From positions 27,615-91,614 of the forward strand of contig JAGVSM010004540.1 in assembly GCA_022494885.1 (NCBI GenBank): DNA of 64,000 bases. Reading direction: 5' to 3'. Positions 55,675 to 64,000 of this stretch are shown in pieces. Below the pieces are notes generated by a model, which was not told the DNA's origin, searched no databases, and saw only the letters and a list, made by a program, of their open reading frames with translations. The first letter of the stretch is position 1. Each line of letters starts with the position of its first letter. The stretch is from Micrasema longulum (taxonomy: Eukaryota; Arthropoda; Insecta; Trichoptera; Brachycentridae). A program made the translations under genes and the position numbers.

Positions 55675-56000
55675 AATTTAATGTTTTGCCAAACAGCTCC
55701 CACGTTATTTCAATGAAATAATAGAGATTCAGTTAGTCGCGGAATAATTAAAATTAATTATATATAATTATAGGTGTATTTTAAAGCCATCCATCATTCT
55801 CTTTAGATCAGCGTACCCGCTAATTATAGTAACAGGTGTTGACATACATTCGTCTCCCTCGCACTCGCACGTTTCTAATGCAAGGAGAATCGTATCGATC
55901 TGCTTTAATTGGTAAATTGCGCGCACACACAGCGGCATGGCATTAAAAAAATTACCCATTCATTTTTACGAAATATAATTAGAATATTTTTTTCACGGTT
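55675..56000. promoter_or_regulatory. Candidate Dll intronic regulatory block (inference)
   Basis: Non-repetitive within this window, moderately balanced base composition (CTCCCTCGCACTCGCACG), and several homeodomain-type cores (TAATTA, TAATTATA, TTAATTGG). It lies about 1 kb into intron 2. No functional evidence is available from sequence alone. Confidence 0.25.
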
Positions 56001-56704
56001 CTTAAATTTTGTATTTTTTACATAATCGTTATTTTAAAAACAGTAGTAAATCTAATAGCCATAGAGAATATTTATTATTTTTTAAAACTACTTTTACCCC
56101 AATTCTTTCACAATAGAGACATATCACATACTACAAATACCGAAAAAAATATATGAAATGGGTTTAGAATAATTAATTGTATTTTCTAACTTAATAAAGA
56201 CATTGTGAAGAAATATTTTTGTATATAACTTTAAAAAAGAAATTTAAAAAAAATCAATTCTTATAGTCCTTAAAATGTAACATGATTAGAAACACAGTTG
56301 TAAGAAAAAGTGACGACATAACTTTGTAGTAACGTCAAAGGAGTTGTTTATATTGACACACGAAAAATCACTTGTATCTTACAACCTAATTATAGACGAC
56401 GTTCTTACAAGGTTACATCATTTTGCGAAAGATGGGACAAATTGATCAATGTAAATTAATCGAATAAAAAAATAATTCATTTAATGTTGTTCGTGTAAAA
56501 AGTATAAATGTCTTATATTTTTGTGAATAATTGTGTTAAACACACTATAATAGGCTTGTTTTTGCGATTTTATATCAATTTTCGGAAACAGAGTTTCATG
56601 ATTGCATGAAATAACTGATAAAATCGATTTGATCAGTGATCAGTAATTTCCCATCACTGATGAAATTAGTTTGACAGCTGTCATTCTAATCTAGCTATAT
56701 TTTA

Positions 56705-57500
56705 AGGACTATAGTAACAAAGGTCTACGATGCATACAAGGGAAGCGATTTGCTGATGAATGTCGATAGATCGAATGTGATTGTTTTTGAAAGAAATGAA
56801 AGTATGACTAAATGTGAAATCACCGTGAATGGGGTTATACTAAAACAGGTAGAGGAATCTGTGTATCTGGGAAGTATGTTTACTAGGGATGAAATGACTG
56901 AGAAAGATATTGAAAGGAGGGTGAGTCCCGGGTCGCACTTAAATCAACCTTAGCAAATAAATGTTTGTCGCATGAGGCAAAATTAGTAGTTCACAATGGA
57001 GTCCTGGTCCCGAGCCAGATGAATGGGAGCGAAGTATGGACTTGGATAAACAGGGATGGAAGTAGGCTGAATGCTGTCGAAATGCGATCTCTCAGGCGAA
57101 TGGGTGGTAAAACTATGTGCGGTAGATGCACAAATGTAGAGATCTGTACATTATGTAAGACTGAGATAAGCAATATAGAAAAAAATCAAGAAATAAGCTC
57201 TGCGCTGGTTTGGACATTTAGAGCAAATGGACAGCGGAAGAACGGCTAAGAATATTTACAATGCGAATGTTGATGGATGCAGAAATAGAGGAAGACCGAG
57301 AAAGACATGGCTTTACCAAATCCAACAAATACTTGGATACAAGATGGGCATGTCAAAAGTCTGAATAATCGGCGCGCGTACATGATAAGATGTATGAATG
57401 TAAAGGAAGCAAGATATGTATGCAAAGACAGAATGATGTGGCGTTCTATCCTCTCTGCCTACCCTTACGGGGAAACAGCGTGATGGTTTGTTTCTTTGTC
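56705..57500 (+). mobile_element. RTE-like LINE, thumb to 3' end
   Basis: Frames: LLMNVDRSNVIVFERNESMT and ESVYLGSMFTRDEMTEKDIE (56750-56953), then SQMNGSEVWTW (57013), RSLRRMGGKTMCGRCTNVE, and after frameshifts the terminal DRMMWRSILSAYPYGETA-stop (57430-57483). The most complete RTE 3' half here. Confidence 0.85.
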
Positions 57501-57744
57501 AAAAAAAATGTCGCTAGAAAAACGCGACATGTTTGGCATTGATAGTTGTGATGTCAAAATTCATGACGATGTTCTAAAGAAATTTGAGTGGTCAGGAACA
57601 AAATTAAAAATCAACTTGAATTGTGACGTATTAGGGGCGTGGCCAATGGAATGACCGTTTTTGCGGAAATTAAAAATTAAAAATATTTTTTATGCAACTA
57701 ATAAGTAATGGAAATAAACATATCACAATGTTCTTGGACTTGGA

Positions 57745-57840
57745 AGCGTGAAACTGATCACCTTGTTCAAAATACACTGCAGTTGGATTACCAAAGTGGT
57801 GCCCTATGCACCGTCTGGTGCAGATAAGAGTTTGATGTTT
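57745..57840 (+). mobile_element. SINE family 1, 3' part
   Basis: GTGAAACTGATCACCTTG, GTGGTGCCCTATGCACCG. Confidence 0.55.
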
Positions 57841-58134
57841 TATTTTCCAATGTAACCCAAAAAACTCTGTTAAAAACGGCCTAATAGTTACAGGGTACCG
57901 AATCTAAATTTAAGCCTTGCCGGTAAAAGGCGTTGACTACTGATCTACGTTGAAATATGCAGATATTAAAGGCTTTATAAAATATACCATATAAAATAAT
58001 CTCTTATCGGAATTAAAATGGTTGATGGAATCCCTCAAGGCAAAGAGTTTGGACCGCCCTAAAAAATACGTATTAGAATTATATTATAGATCGAACTTGT
58101 GTTGTCAGCGATAGGTTAAATTGATCGAATATTT

Positions 58135-58245
58135 TTTTATTTTTTTAATAACATTTTGTACATCAACACTTGTAAATTGGCCGGCTTTTTGCCAACAGCC
58201 AATTTCTTGAAACCTACCGATAAAATTTTATTTATTTTTATTTAT
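58135..58245 (-). mobile_element. LINE family d 3' end
   Basis: TTGTACATCAACACTTGTAA and CCGGCTTTTTGCCAACAGCC; compare 17965-18060. Confidence 0.55.
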
Positions 58246-58384
58246 TTTATTCATTCATTCAAAATTACACCCGTTTACAAATTCGTGAACTAATTAAAAC
58301 ATTTTAGGCTGTGTCTATGTTAAGCCATAATAATTAACATGAATAAAAAACACATAGTCAAATAAATTAAATTATAATTACACA
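58245..58384 (-). mobile_element. LINE family f 3' end
   Basis: (ATTC)n-like tail, AATTCGTGAACTAATT, TAGGCTGTGTCTATGTTAAG. Confidence 0.55.
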
Positions 58385-58643
58385 TCATTATCATTCCTTT
58401 TCCGCACCTATCAGTGCATATGGCACTTCATTGGTATACAAATCGCAGCGTATCTTAATCATTTTCATCACTTGCAGGTAAGATGATCAGTCTTACGTTT
58501 CAAAAGCCAGTCCAGGGACTATGAAATATCCTAGTGTAAAAAAATATTTTTAAATAAGTGCTTCATTTCAACCATGTCGTGAATCGAACCCGAGACTTCT
58601 TGCATGGTTGGACAATGCGCTACCATTGCACTATGAGGCCAAC
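58385..58643 (-). mobile_element. SINE family 1, full-length, reverse
   Basis: The minus strand from 58643 gives GTTGGCCTCATAGTGCAATG, B-box-like GGGTTCGATTCACG, the CTGGACTGGCTTTTGAAACG body and GGAATGATAATGAT end. Confidence 0.8.
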
Positions 58644-59120
58644 AAATAGAATAAAATGCTAAAAACAAAAAAAATAATAAAATATAACTTATACAAATCT
58701 AGTTACTTAGATTATCAAATATACAAAATAATAGAATCAATGAAATCAATAGAATATAATAAAAAAAGTATTTGAAATAATAATTTAAATATGGTTTCCA
58801 GAATAATAAATTAAATTAATAAATTATATTTTAAAAAAAAACTAGTATTGTACAAAAATAAATAATGAAACAACATCAAAGTATTATATCGTGGGTATAC
58901 TGGCAAAAAGCTTAACTGTTAAACCCCTGTTTTGAGAAATCAAGCATTTAAGTTTTGTTACAATTTTTCATTTTTAACACCCTATTTAAATATAATAAGA
59001 TTTTAAGTGCTCATTTAAAAACATGTTTTTATTTTTTCCGTTTCTTAATTTATTTTTAAAACTACAGATAAATGAAATTTAATTTGACTTCATATTTGAA
59101 ATTTAATATTACTTTTGTAA

Positions 59121-59896
59121 ATATAATTAAAAAAGAAGTACAGAAACCACATACGCACATCAAACAGAAGGCAACTAAATTAGTTTCTTTGTAGACTTCG
59201 CTCAGTACGCAACCCCCAATTTGAATTCAACCATGCCGTATTGTGTGGTTTTAAAGTGTATAAATATTGCTGCGATCTTTAAGAAACAGTATGGGATCAC
59301 ATTTCATGTGTAATTAGCAAATGCATGTGTAAGTAGCAAATGCATTACAAAAAAAAGAATTATTTTTCCATCTGTCCGATTGTCAAAAAAAACTAAATGG
59401 ACATTTCGTTAGTGTTGCCAAGATAGTAAAAAAAAAATACCCTTCTTTGCTTATATAATGAGAGAACTTATGAATATTGGATCTCGGAATAAACAACGGC
59501 GTGGTGGACATTTGACCGACATTATCTTTAAAACATCAAATATTATTTAAATACATGATATAAAAATATTCGTTTTATGTCAAATAAAATTTGTTTTATA
59601 TTTTGAGTTCAAAGTTCATGGATTCAATTAATCTTATTAAATTACGCTTTACTTATCTACTCTGTTGCGTCAATCAATGTTTTCGCGCGTACAATAAAAT
59701 TTTTAAGAAATAAACAAATTGCTTTTTTTAAGGTTATATTTGTGTTGTAATTATATGTTTTCCCATCATGCACCATTACGCGGCGGCATCACGAATGCAC
59801 GCGGCGAAAGTGAGGCATAGTGGGGGAATTATCGGACACAGTCCGATGTATTCAAATATGATTCTACGCTTCTTCTAGACTATTCTTAATTCTATG
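59121..59896 (+). mobile_element. P-element-like MITE, second copy, inverted relative to 43294
   Basis: Co-linear with 43294-44073 in the opposite orientation over its whole length. The right terminus TCTTAATTCTATG (to 59896) is intact; the left is eroded (ATTAAAAAAGAAGTACAGAAA). The THAP-like frame MPYCVVLKC...GITFHV-stop is at 59233-59313. Confidence 0.8.
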
Positions 59897-60375
59897 CCGA
59901 CGTGCTTCGACGATCTTCTTCGTACAGCATCGGGAAGTGAGTCCGATTTCCGATTAGATGACAGGAAAATAATGTTCAAATACTTGTTGAACAGAATTGA
60001 CTGGCATCGCATAACCTCTTAAAGTCTTGACAATATTTGATACGCCATCTGCTTTATCTTGCATAGAAAAGTCATTAGTTCCATTTTGTACTGCTATCAT
60101 TAATCATGTTCCACAGTTCGTCTTGTGAGAATAGCCAGGGGGTATAACTGGAACTCTGACAGTACCGCGACGCATCGCTACTTGATCTAATATAAACCTG
60201 ACGAGGATAGATAGATATTAGTGATAAAAATTAACTAATATTTTCCATAAAACAATATTCATTGGCGTTTATACACGTAGTAAAAAGACGCTTGATTCCA
60301 AGACTATCCCCATCTGAGATATTGCAAATAATGCGTTGCTCTAAAGAATTTGAAAAGTACGAATCACGATATGGG
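59897..60375. other. AT-rich DNA, no gene recognised
   Basis: Opposing short frames at 60231-60459 show no family signal. Confidence 0.35.
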
Positions 60376-60379
60376 TACA

Positions 60380-60990
60380 TGAAAATATTATTTATTTCTT
60401 TATATAAACGCCCAATGGGTATTTTTATGGACACATTTACACATAGAAAATTATTATAACAAAATAAGAAAGACTCAATGGTTTATAGTAGACGTTGTGG
60501 GAGTGGAAGCGGGAGTGAGGTGTTTATAATTGAATTTGATTCAGTGATCGTTTGAAAGAAGACAACTTGTTATCAAAGCAATCAAGACTGGTATGTTTGT
60601 TGGCAGACCTGATAATTCTGGGCACAGGGGAATGAAAACCATAGTTAGTTCTATGGTTATCGCTATGAAAGAGTAAGTTTTGTCGGAGGTTTCTAGTTGG
60701 GATATTTAATTTTATTGAGCTCAAATTCAGGCGCATCAAAGAGCGAGTTGAGAATTTCAAATAGGATGGAATTATTTCGACGGTTTGAAAAGAAGATATA
60801 TTCAAGGTAGTTTGTAACTCATTATACGTATATAGGTCTCTGGATAAGCCCAGCCTCCAGCCTATCTTTCTTAAAAATCGATGTTGAAATGATTCAATAT
60901 TTTTGATGTGAACATCATAATATGGCGACCAGATGATAACCGAGGAATACTCTAGGTGCGGGCGAACTAGGGAACAGGCGAACAGGGTAT
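60380..60990 (-). mobile_element. LINE family a, 5'-truncated
   Basis: Minus frame 60524-61072 includes SLVRPHLEYSSVIIWSPYYD, ESFQHRFLRKIGWRLGLSRD, RNLRQNLLFHSDNHRTNYGF, PRIIRSANKHTSLDCFDNKL. Tail GCCCAATGGGTATTTTTATG at the low end. Confidence 0.85.
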
Positions 60991-61080
60991 TTTTATAAAA
61001 ATACCCTGAAGAAGGTAACAGTTGGTTACCGAAACTAGTTGGTAAAAATAAAGTGAGTGTATCAAAAAACAAAGTACAAG
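60985..61080. other. Small hairpin next to the LINE 5' end
   Basis: AGGGTATTTTTATAAAAATACCCT is a perfect palindrome (about 60985-61009), followed by GGTAACAGTTGGTTACC. Confidence 0.5.
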
Positions 61081-61139
61081 TTTTATTTCTCCAAATTTAA
61101 TTTAAAATGATACACAAAGTTATTGCAGAAAATATTAAA

Positions 61140-61310
61140 AATATTTTTTTTTAAAAAATGGTCTTTCGTTTTTTTAATATCTTGTATACTATTATTGTTT
61201 TGCCCTTGTTTGTCTTTGCTAAATAGTTTTATGTTCTTTTTGTTCAGTTTCTTGCATTTATGTTTCTTCATGTAACTGTTGTAATTGGCTTAGGCCGTAT
61301 ATATATATAA
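61140..61310 (+). mobile_element. LINE family b 3' end
   Basis: TTTTGCCCTTGTTTGTCTTT, TGTAATTGGCTTAGGCCGTA leading straight into the microsatellite. Confidence 0.7.
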
Positions 61311-61354
61311 TAAATAAATAAATAAAAAAATAAATAAATAAATAAATAAATAAG

Positions 61355-61433
<79 letters not shown>

Positions 61434-61437
61434 ATAT
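61308..61437. repeat. (TAAA)n microsatellite, about 130 bp
   Basis: More than 30 tetranucleotide units with few interruptions, expanded from the LINE family b tail. The repetitive FIYLFIYL-type frames on the minus strand are artefacts. Confidence 0.95.
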
Positions 61438-61449
61438 AATCAAAGTTTA

Positions 61450-61915
61450 TTAACAAAAATTACAATTTCTTTATCTACTACATACATTTTAGGTAATAGT
61501 TTTCTCTGGATCATGTCTAGTCTGCCTGACTAGGTACAACCTGTTTTAAGGCAGACAAAAAATAATCAATAAAATTACCACCTACTTGTTAATTTACTAT
61601 ACAGTTATACAATATTAATTTATTATTTATGAATGTATTTTGAGTAAATTTTCCAATTTTTCTCGACCTAAATCCAGTAACCAATTTTTTTACAAATTTA
61701 ATACATTGAATCCGGGTCATGGTTTTGCAATCTTTGGGTAACATATTAAATAGTTTGGGGCCCAGAAACCTGAAATTTCTTGGCCCGAATTCAGAATTTG
61801 TGATAGACCCCATGACCCATCCTCTTGATTAGTTTGTTTAAAAAGTTCTCTGGTTGCTGTTTGAAAGGGAAGGTCATATACTAACTTTAATATTTTATTT
61901 TGTTGTCATATTTTT
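61450..61915 (-). mobile_element. LINE fragment related to family e
   Basis: Minus frame 61589-61813: MGSITNSEFGPRNFRFLGPK, LFNMLPKDCKTMTRIQCIKF. Upstream (61815-61915) reads DLPFQTATREL-like. Confidence 0.65.
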
Positions 61916-62164
61916 TGTGTGTATCTAGTACCTAGTGACTGCTTTTCCAATCGGAAACCTCACCGCACGTCCCTGGTCGGTATCCTATGCACCATTGGGT
62001 GCCTGTCTCAGCCGCGCACTTCGGTTGATGAAGACACAAAAAGTCATTATAATTACATATCCTAGTATCCAATTTCAAATTTCTATTATGTTATTTTCTT
62101 TCAATGGGTTGGCTCGATTCTTCGCTCGTCTTCTTTGTGGCTTCACAGGCTTTGCCGTTCACAT

Positions 62165-62290
62165 CATCAATATGTAGCACAGTAGTTAAATTAATGTTTT
62201 CAACGCGAGATTCCGGGTTCTGAACCCAGCGGGGCACCATTAGTGTGAATGGGCTTTGTTTTACACCTGTTGGTAACAAAACCCGCCGAC
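62165..62290 (+). mobile_element. tRNA-like SINE remnant
   Basis: AGCACAGTAGTTAAATT as A-box-like and CCGGGTTCTGAACCC as B-box-like, then a body with TTTTACACCTGTTGG. Confidence 0.4.
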
Positions 62291-62319
62291 AATTCGTTCC
62301 TAGAGACGTATAACGAATC

Positions 62320-62525
62320 CGATTAATAATTTATGAATGGATTTTCCACATGAGAGGCGAGCTTCCTTGTGTTTTTATGATACAAGGAACCCACAGTCAA
62401 ATTAATATGAAATAAACAATGTTCTAAGCATGTCCAAATGTTTGTAGACCGGCTGGATTTTCTCCCCAGTAGCTTAATCACAAATAACAATCGGCGTGCT
62501 AATAAGCGACGTGAAAACCGAATTA
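62320..62525. repeat. ~380-bp family scrap joined to a family H terminus
   Basis: TGTCCAAATGTTTGTAGACC then CCCCAGTAGCTTAATCACAA (hAT-like terminus). Confidence 0.55.
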
Positions 62526-62919
62526 TGTTTCCAATAATCATGTGTTCATTTTACTATACGACATTTCTTAGGCATCCAAATGTTTACTAACTGAGATGGA
62601 TATGTTCTCATCATCTCTATGGCTGCATCATCTGCGTGGCATGTGATTATAATGACCTTATTTCCCTTAGTAGATTCACTACTTTTTTCATTCTTAAAAG
62701 CGTTTTTTTAATATATTTATTCTGCTTGTGTAAGAAAAGGTTTTTGGCATATAATTGTTGTGCTATATTTAGTTATAAAGGTGCTAAACTTACTTTGTTT
62801 CTTTGTTGTTCTCAATATGTGTTATTTTCTAAATGTATATTATTTATGTCCCGAATTGAGTTGTTGTAACTCCTGGGAATTGAATTCAACGTATTAAACT
62901 TGTAAAATGCTTTGTGAGA

Positions 62920-63010
62920 TATTTTATTTTTATTTTATTGAAAAAAACGGCACTTAGTGCTTTTTATATATTAGTTACAAATACAATGAAATATACATAC
63001 ATGTAAGCCA
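62920..63010 (-). mobile_element. LINE 3' end, reverse
   Basis: TTTTATTTTATTG tail, AACGGCACTTAGTGCTTTTT. No coding part recognised. Confidence 0.45.
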
Positions 63011-63229
63011 AATTATAAGTAATACAGAGCATTTAAAACAATATTATAAATTAACAAATTAAGAAAGTCTAAAAAAGATAAACTATACAAAAGAATAAAA
63101 TATTACCAGTTATAGAATTATCGATAAAAAAAGATAATTTGGTATTAGAAATACTTTGAACCAGTTAAAAAAAAATTAAGAAAACAATTTTTATTTATAT
63201 CCCTACAGAGATGAGGTAGAATTTTTTTT

Positions 63230-63325
63230 TCAATTTCAAGATTCAGGATTATGGATATTCGAGCGTTTACAGGGCTTATGACCTGTCATTGGCTGGGTTA
63301 AGTGGCCACTTTATGTAGGTACTAC
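63230..63325 (-). repeat. ~380-bp family scrap
   Basis: TTTACAGGGCTTATGACCTG then GTTAAGTGGCCACTTTATG. Confidence 0.7.
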
Positions 63326-63399
63326 AACATTAGCCATTACGCTTATTTCGCGAACATTGTATTAAATAATTAATCTTGACCAATTTACTACTATGTCCT

Positions 63400-63620
63400 A
63401 TTTTTAATAAATTTTTTGATATTGTTTTAACTTTGCTGGAATTCCACTCGTCCATGCACTTTGTAGCTGCACGATGATTGGTTATCTAGCTTTCATATAT
63501 TTACTTTACAATACCAACATTTTGTAAATGGGGTCTAGAATTCAAATCGTCTATGCGCTTAGTAGCTGCAAGACGTGTTGTAATCTTACTCCTTTTTATT
63601 ATTCATATTTTTTAATTTTT

Positions 63621-63652
<32 letters not shown>

Positions 63653-64000
63653 CATCACGCCATTTCCCCGGAGGGGTAGGCAGAGAGGATAGAACGCCAC
63701 ACCACTCTGTCCTGGCACACTTCCTTTGCTTCCTTCACATTCATACATCTTCTCATGCACGTCGATTATTCCGACTTTTCACATGACCACTTTCAAGAAT
63801 TTGTTGTACTTGATCATGCCAATATCATTAATCCACTAAATTCATTTGTCAATTTTTAAAATGTGTAAAAGGGGGCTAAATTTCTAACTGTCTATGCGCT
63901 CTGTAGCTGCAAGACGTCCTGTGATCTAGCTCCTATCTATTATATATTTTTTAATCATAATTGAAAACGAGGAACTAGAATCCCAACCGTCCATGCGCTC
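63400..64000. repeat. ~99-bp tandem repeat array, runs off the window
   Basis: The motif GTC(C/T)ATGC(G/A)C..(A/T)GTAGCTGCA recurs at 63449, 63548, 63889 and 63988. Spacing is 99, 341 and 99 bp; the long gap holds a ~242-bp RTE insertion. Confidence 0.8.
63612..63850 (-). mobile_element. RTE-like LINE 3' end with (TTAG)n tail
   Basis: Minus strand: SGHVKSRNNRRACMRRCMNV-like, KEVCQDRVVWRSILSAYPSG then EMA-stop, followed by a (TTAG)n tail (63618-63650 on the + strand as TAAC units). RTE elements characteristically end in short tandem repeats. It interrupts the tandem array. Confidence 0.85.

Larger units (their letters stand above)
54691..64000 (+). other. Dll: Distal-less intron 2, 5' part (runs off the window)
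   Basis: The intron begins GTAAGA directly after the codon for homeodomain Q44. The exon encoding the third helix is not found before the window ends, so the intron is at least 9.3 kb. Its first 2 kb is the least repetitive part of the window; beyond 56.7 kb it again holds RTE, LINE, SINE and P-like elements. Confidence 0.85.

Noticed and set aside
61258..61456. Repetitive FIYL frames
   Set aside because: Pure product of the (TAAA)n microsatellite.
54691..64000. Search for the third Dll coding exon (helix III)
   Set aside because: No VKIWFQNRRSK-like coding stretch was found on the + strand; it must lie beyond the window.

Overview
This window is AT-rich animal nuclear DNA that carries part of one recognisable host gene, the homeobox gene Distal-less (Dll), on the + strand. 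The N-terminal exon (coding 22113-22371, phase-1 donor at 22372) and the exon for the first 44 homeodomain residues (54503-54690) are both present. They are separated by a 32,131-bp intron. The rest of the homeodomain (VKIWFQNRRSK in this family) is not in the window, so the second intron is longer than 9.3 kb and the gene runs off the right edge. Protein similarity recalled from memory, together with SINE/LINE types and AT-richness, suggests a moth, butterfly or close relative with a TE-rich genome. The exact species cannot be told from the sequence.

Nearly everything else is transposable-element debris. (1) 5'-truncated non-LTR retrotransposons: I/Jockey-like, CR1/L2-like, R1-like (Zn-knuckle C-termini) and several RTE-like families. 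Most retain only the C-terminal part of ORF2 plus a 3' UTR, and many end in (TAAA)n or other simple-sequence tails. (2) tRNA-derived SINEs of at least two families, with recognisable A/B boxes. (3) DNA transposons: two defective mariners, a PIF/Harbinger-like element of 968 bp, a 243-bp perfect-ended hairpin MITE with TTA duplications, two copies of a P-element-like MITE with an 8-bp target duplication and a THAP-like N-terminal ORF stub, and a hAT-like family. (4) A very abundant ~380-bp unit found as single copies, head-to-tail dimers and head-to-head foldbacks. (5) Microsatellites, a 372-bp tandem segmental repeat containing a SINE, a perfect 104-bp duplication, and a ~99-bp satellite-like array at the right edge.

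Layout: 1-21.9 kb lies upstream of Dll and is mostly repeats. 22.0-22.4 kb is Dll exon 1. 22.4-54.5 kb is intron 1, densely nested with TEs. 54.5-54.7 kb is the homeobox exon. 54.7-64 kb is intron 2; its first ~2 kb is the least repetitive stretch and the best place to look for regulatory DNA. Several insertions can be ordered in time because the interrupted reading frame or target duplication is visible: LINE inside mariner, LINE inside LINE, LINE and SINE inside an older LINE, LINEs and a foldback inside a hAT-like element, and an RTE fragment inside another RTE with an 11-bp duplication.

I found no operon-like, CRISPR-like or other new multi-gene system. The most novel signals are the P/THAP MITE family and the ~380-bp foldback/tandem family.
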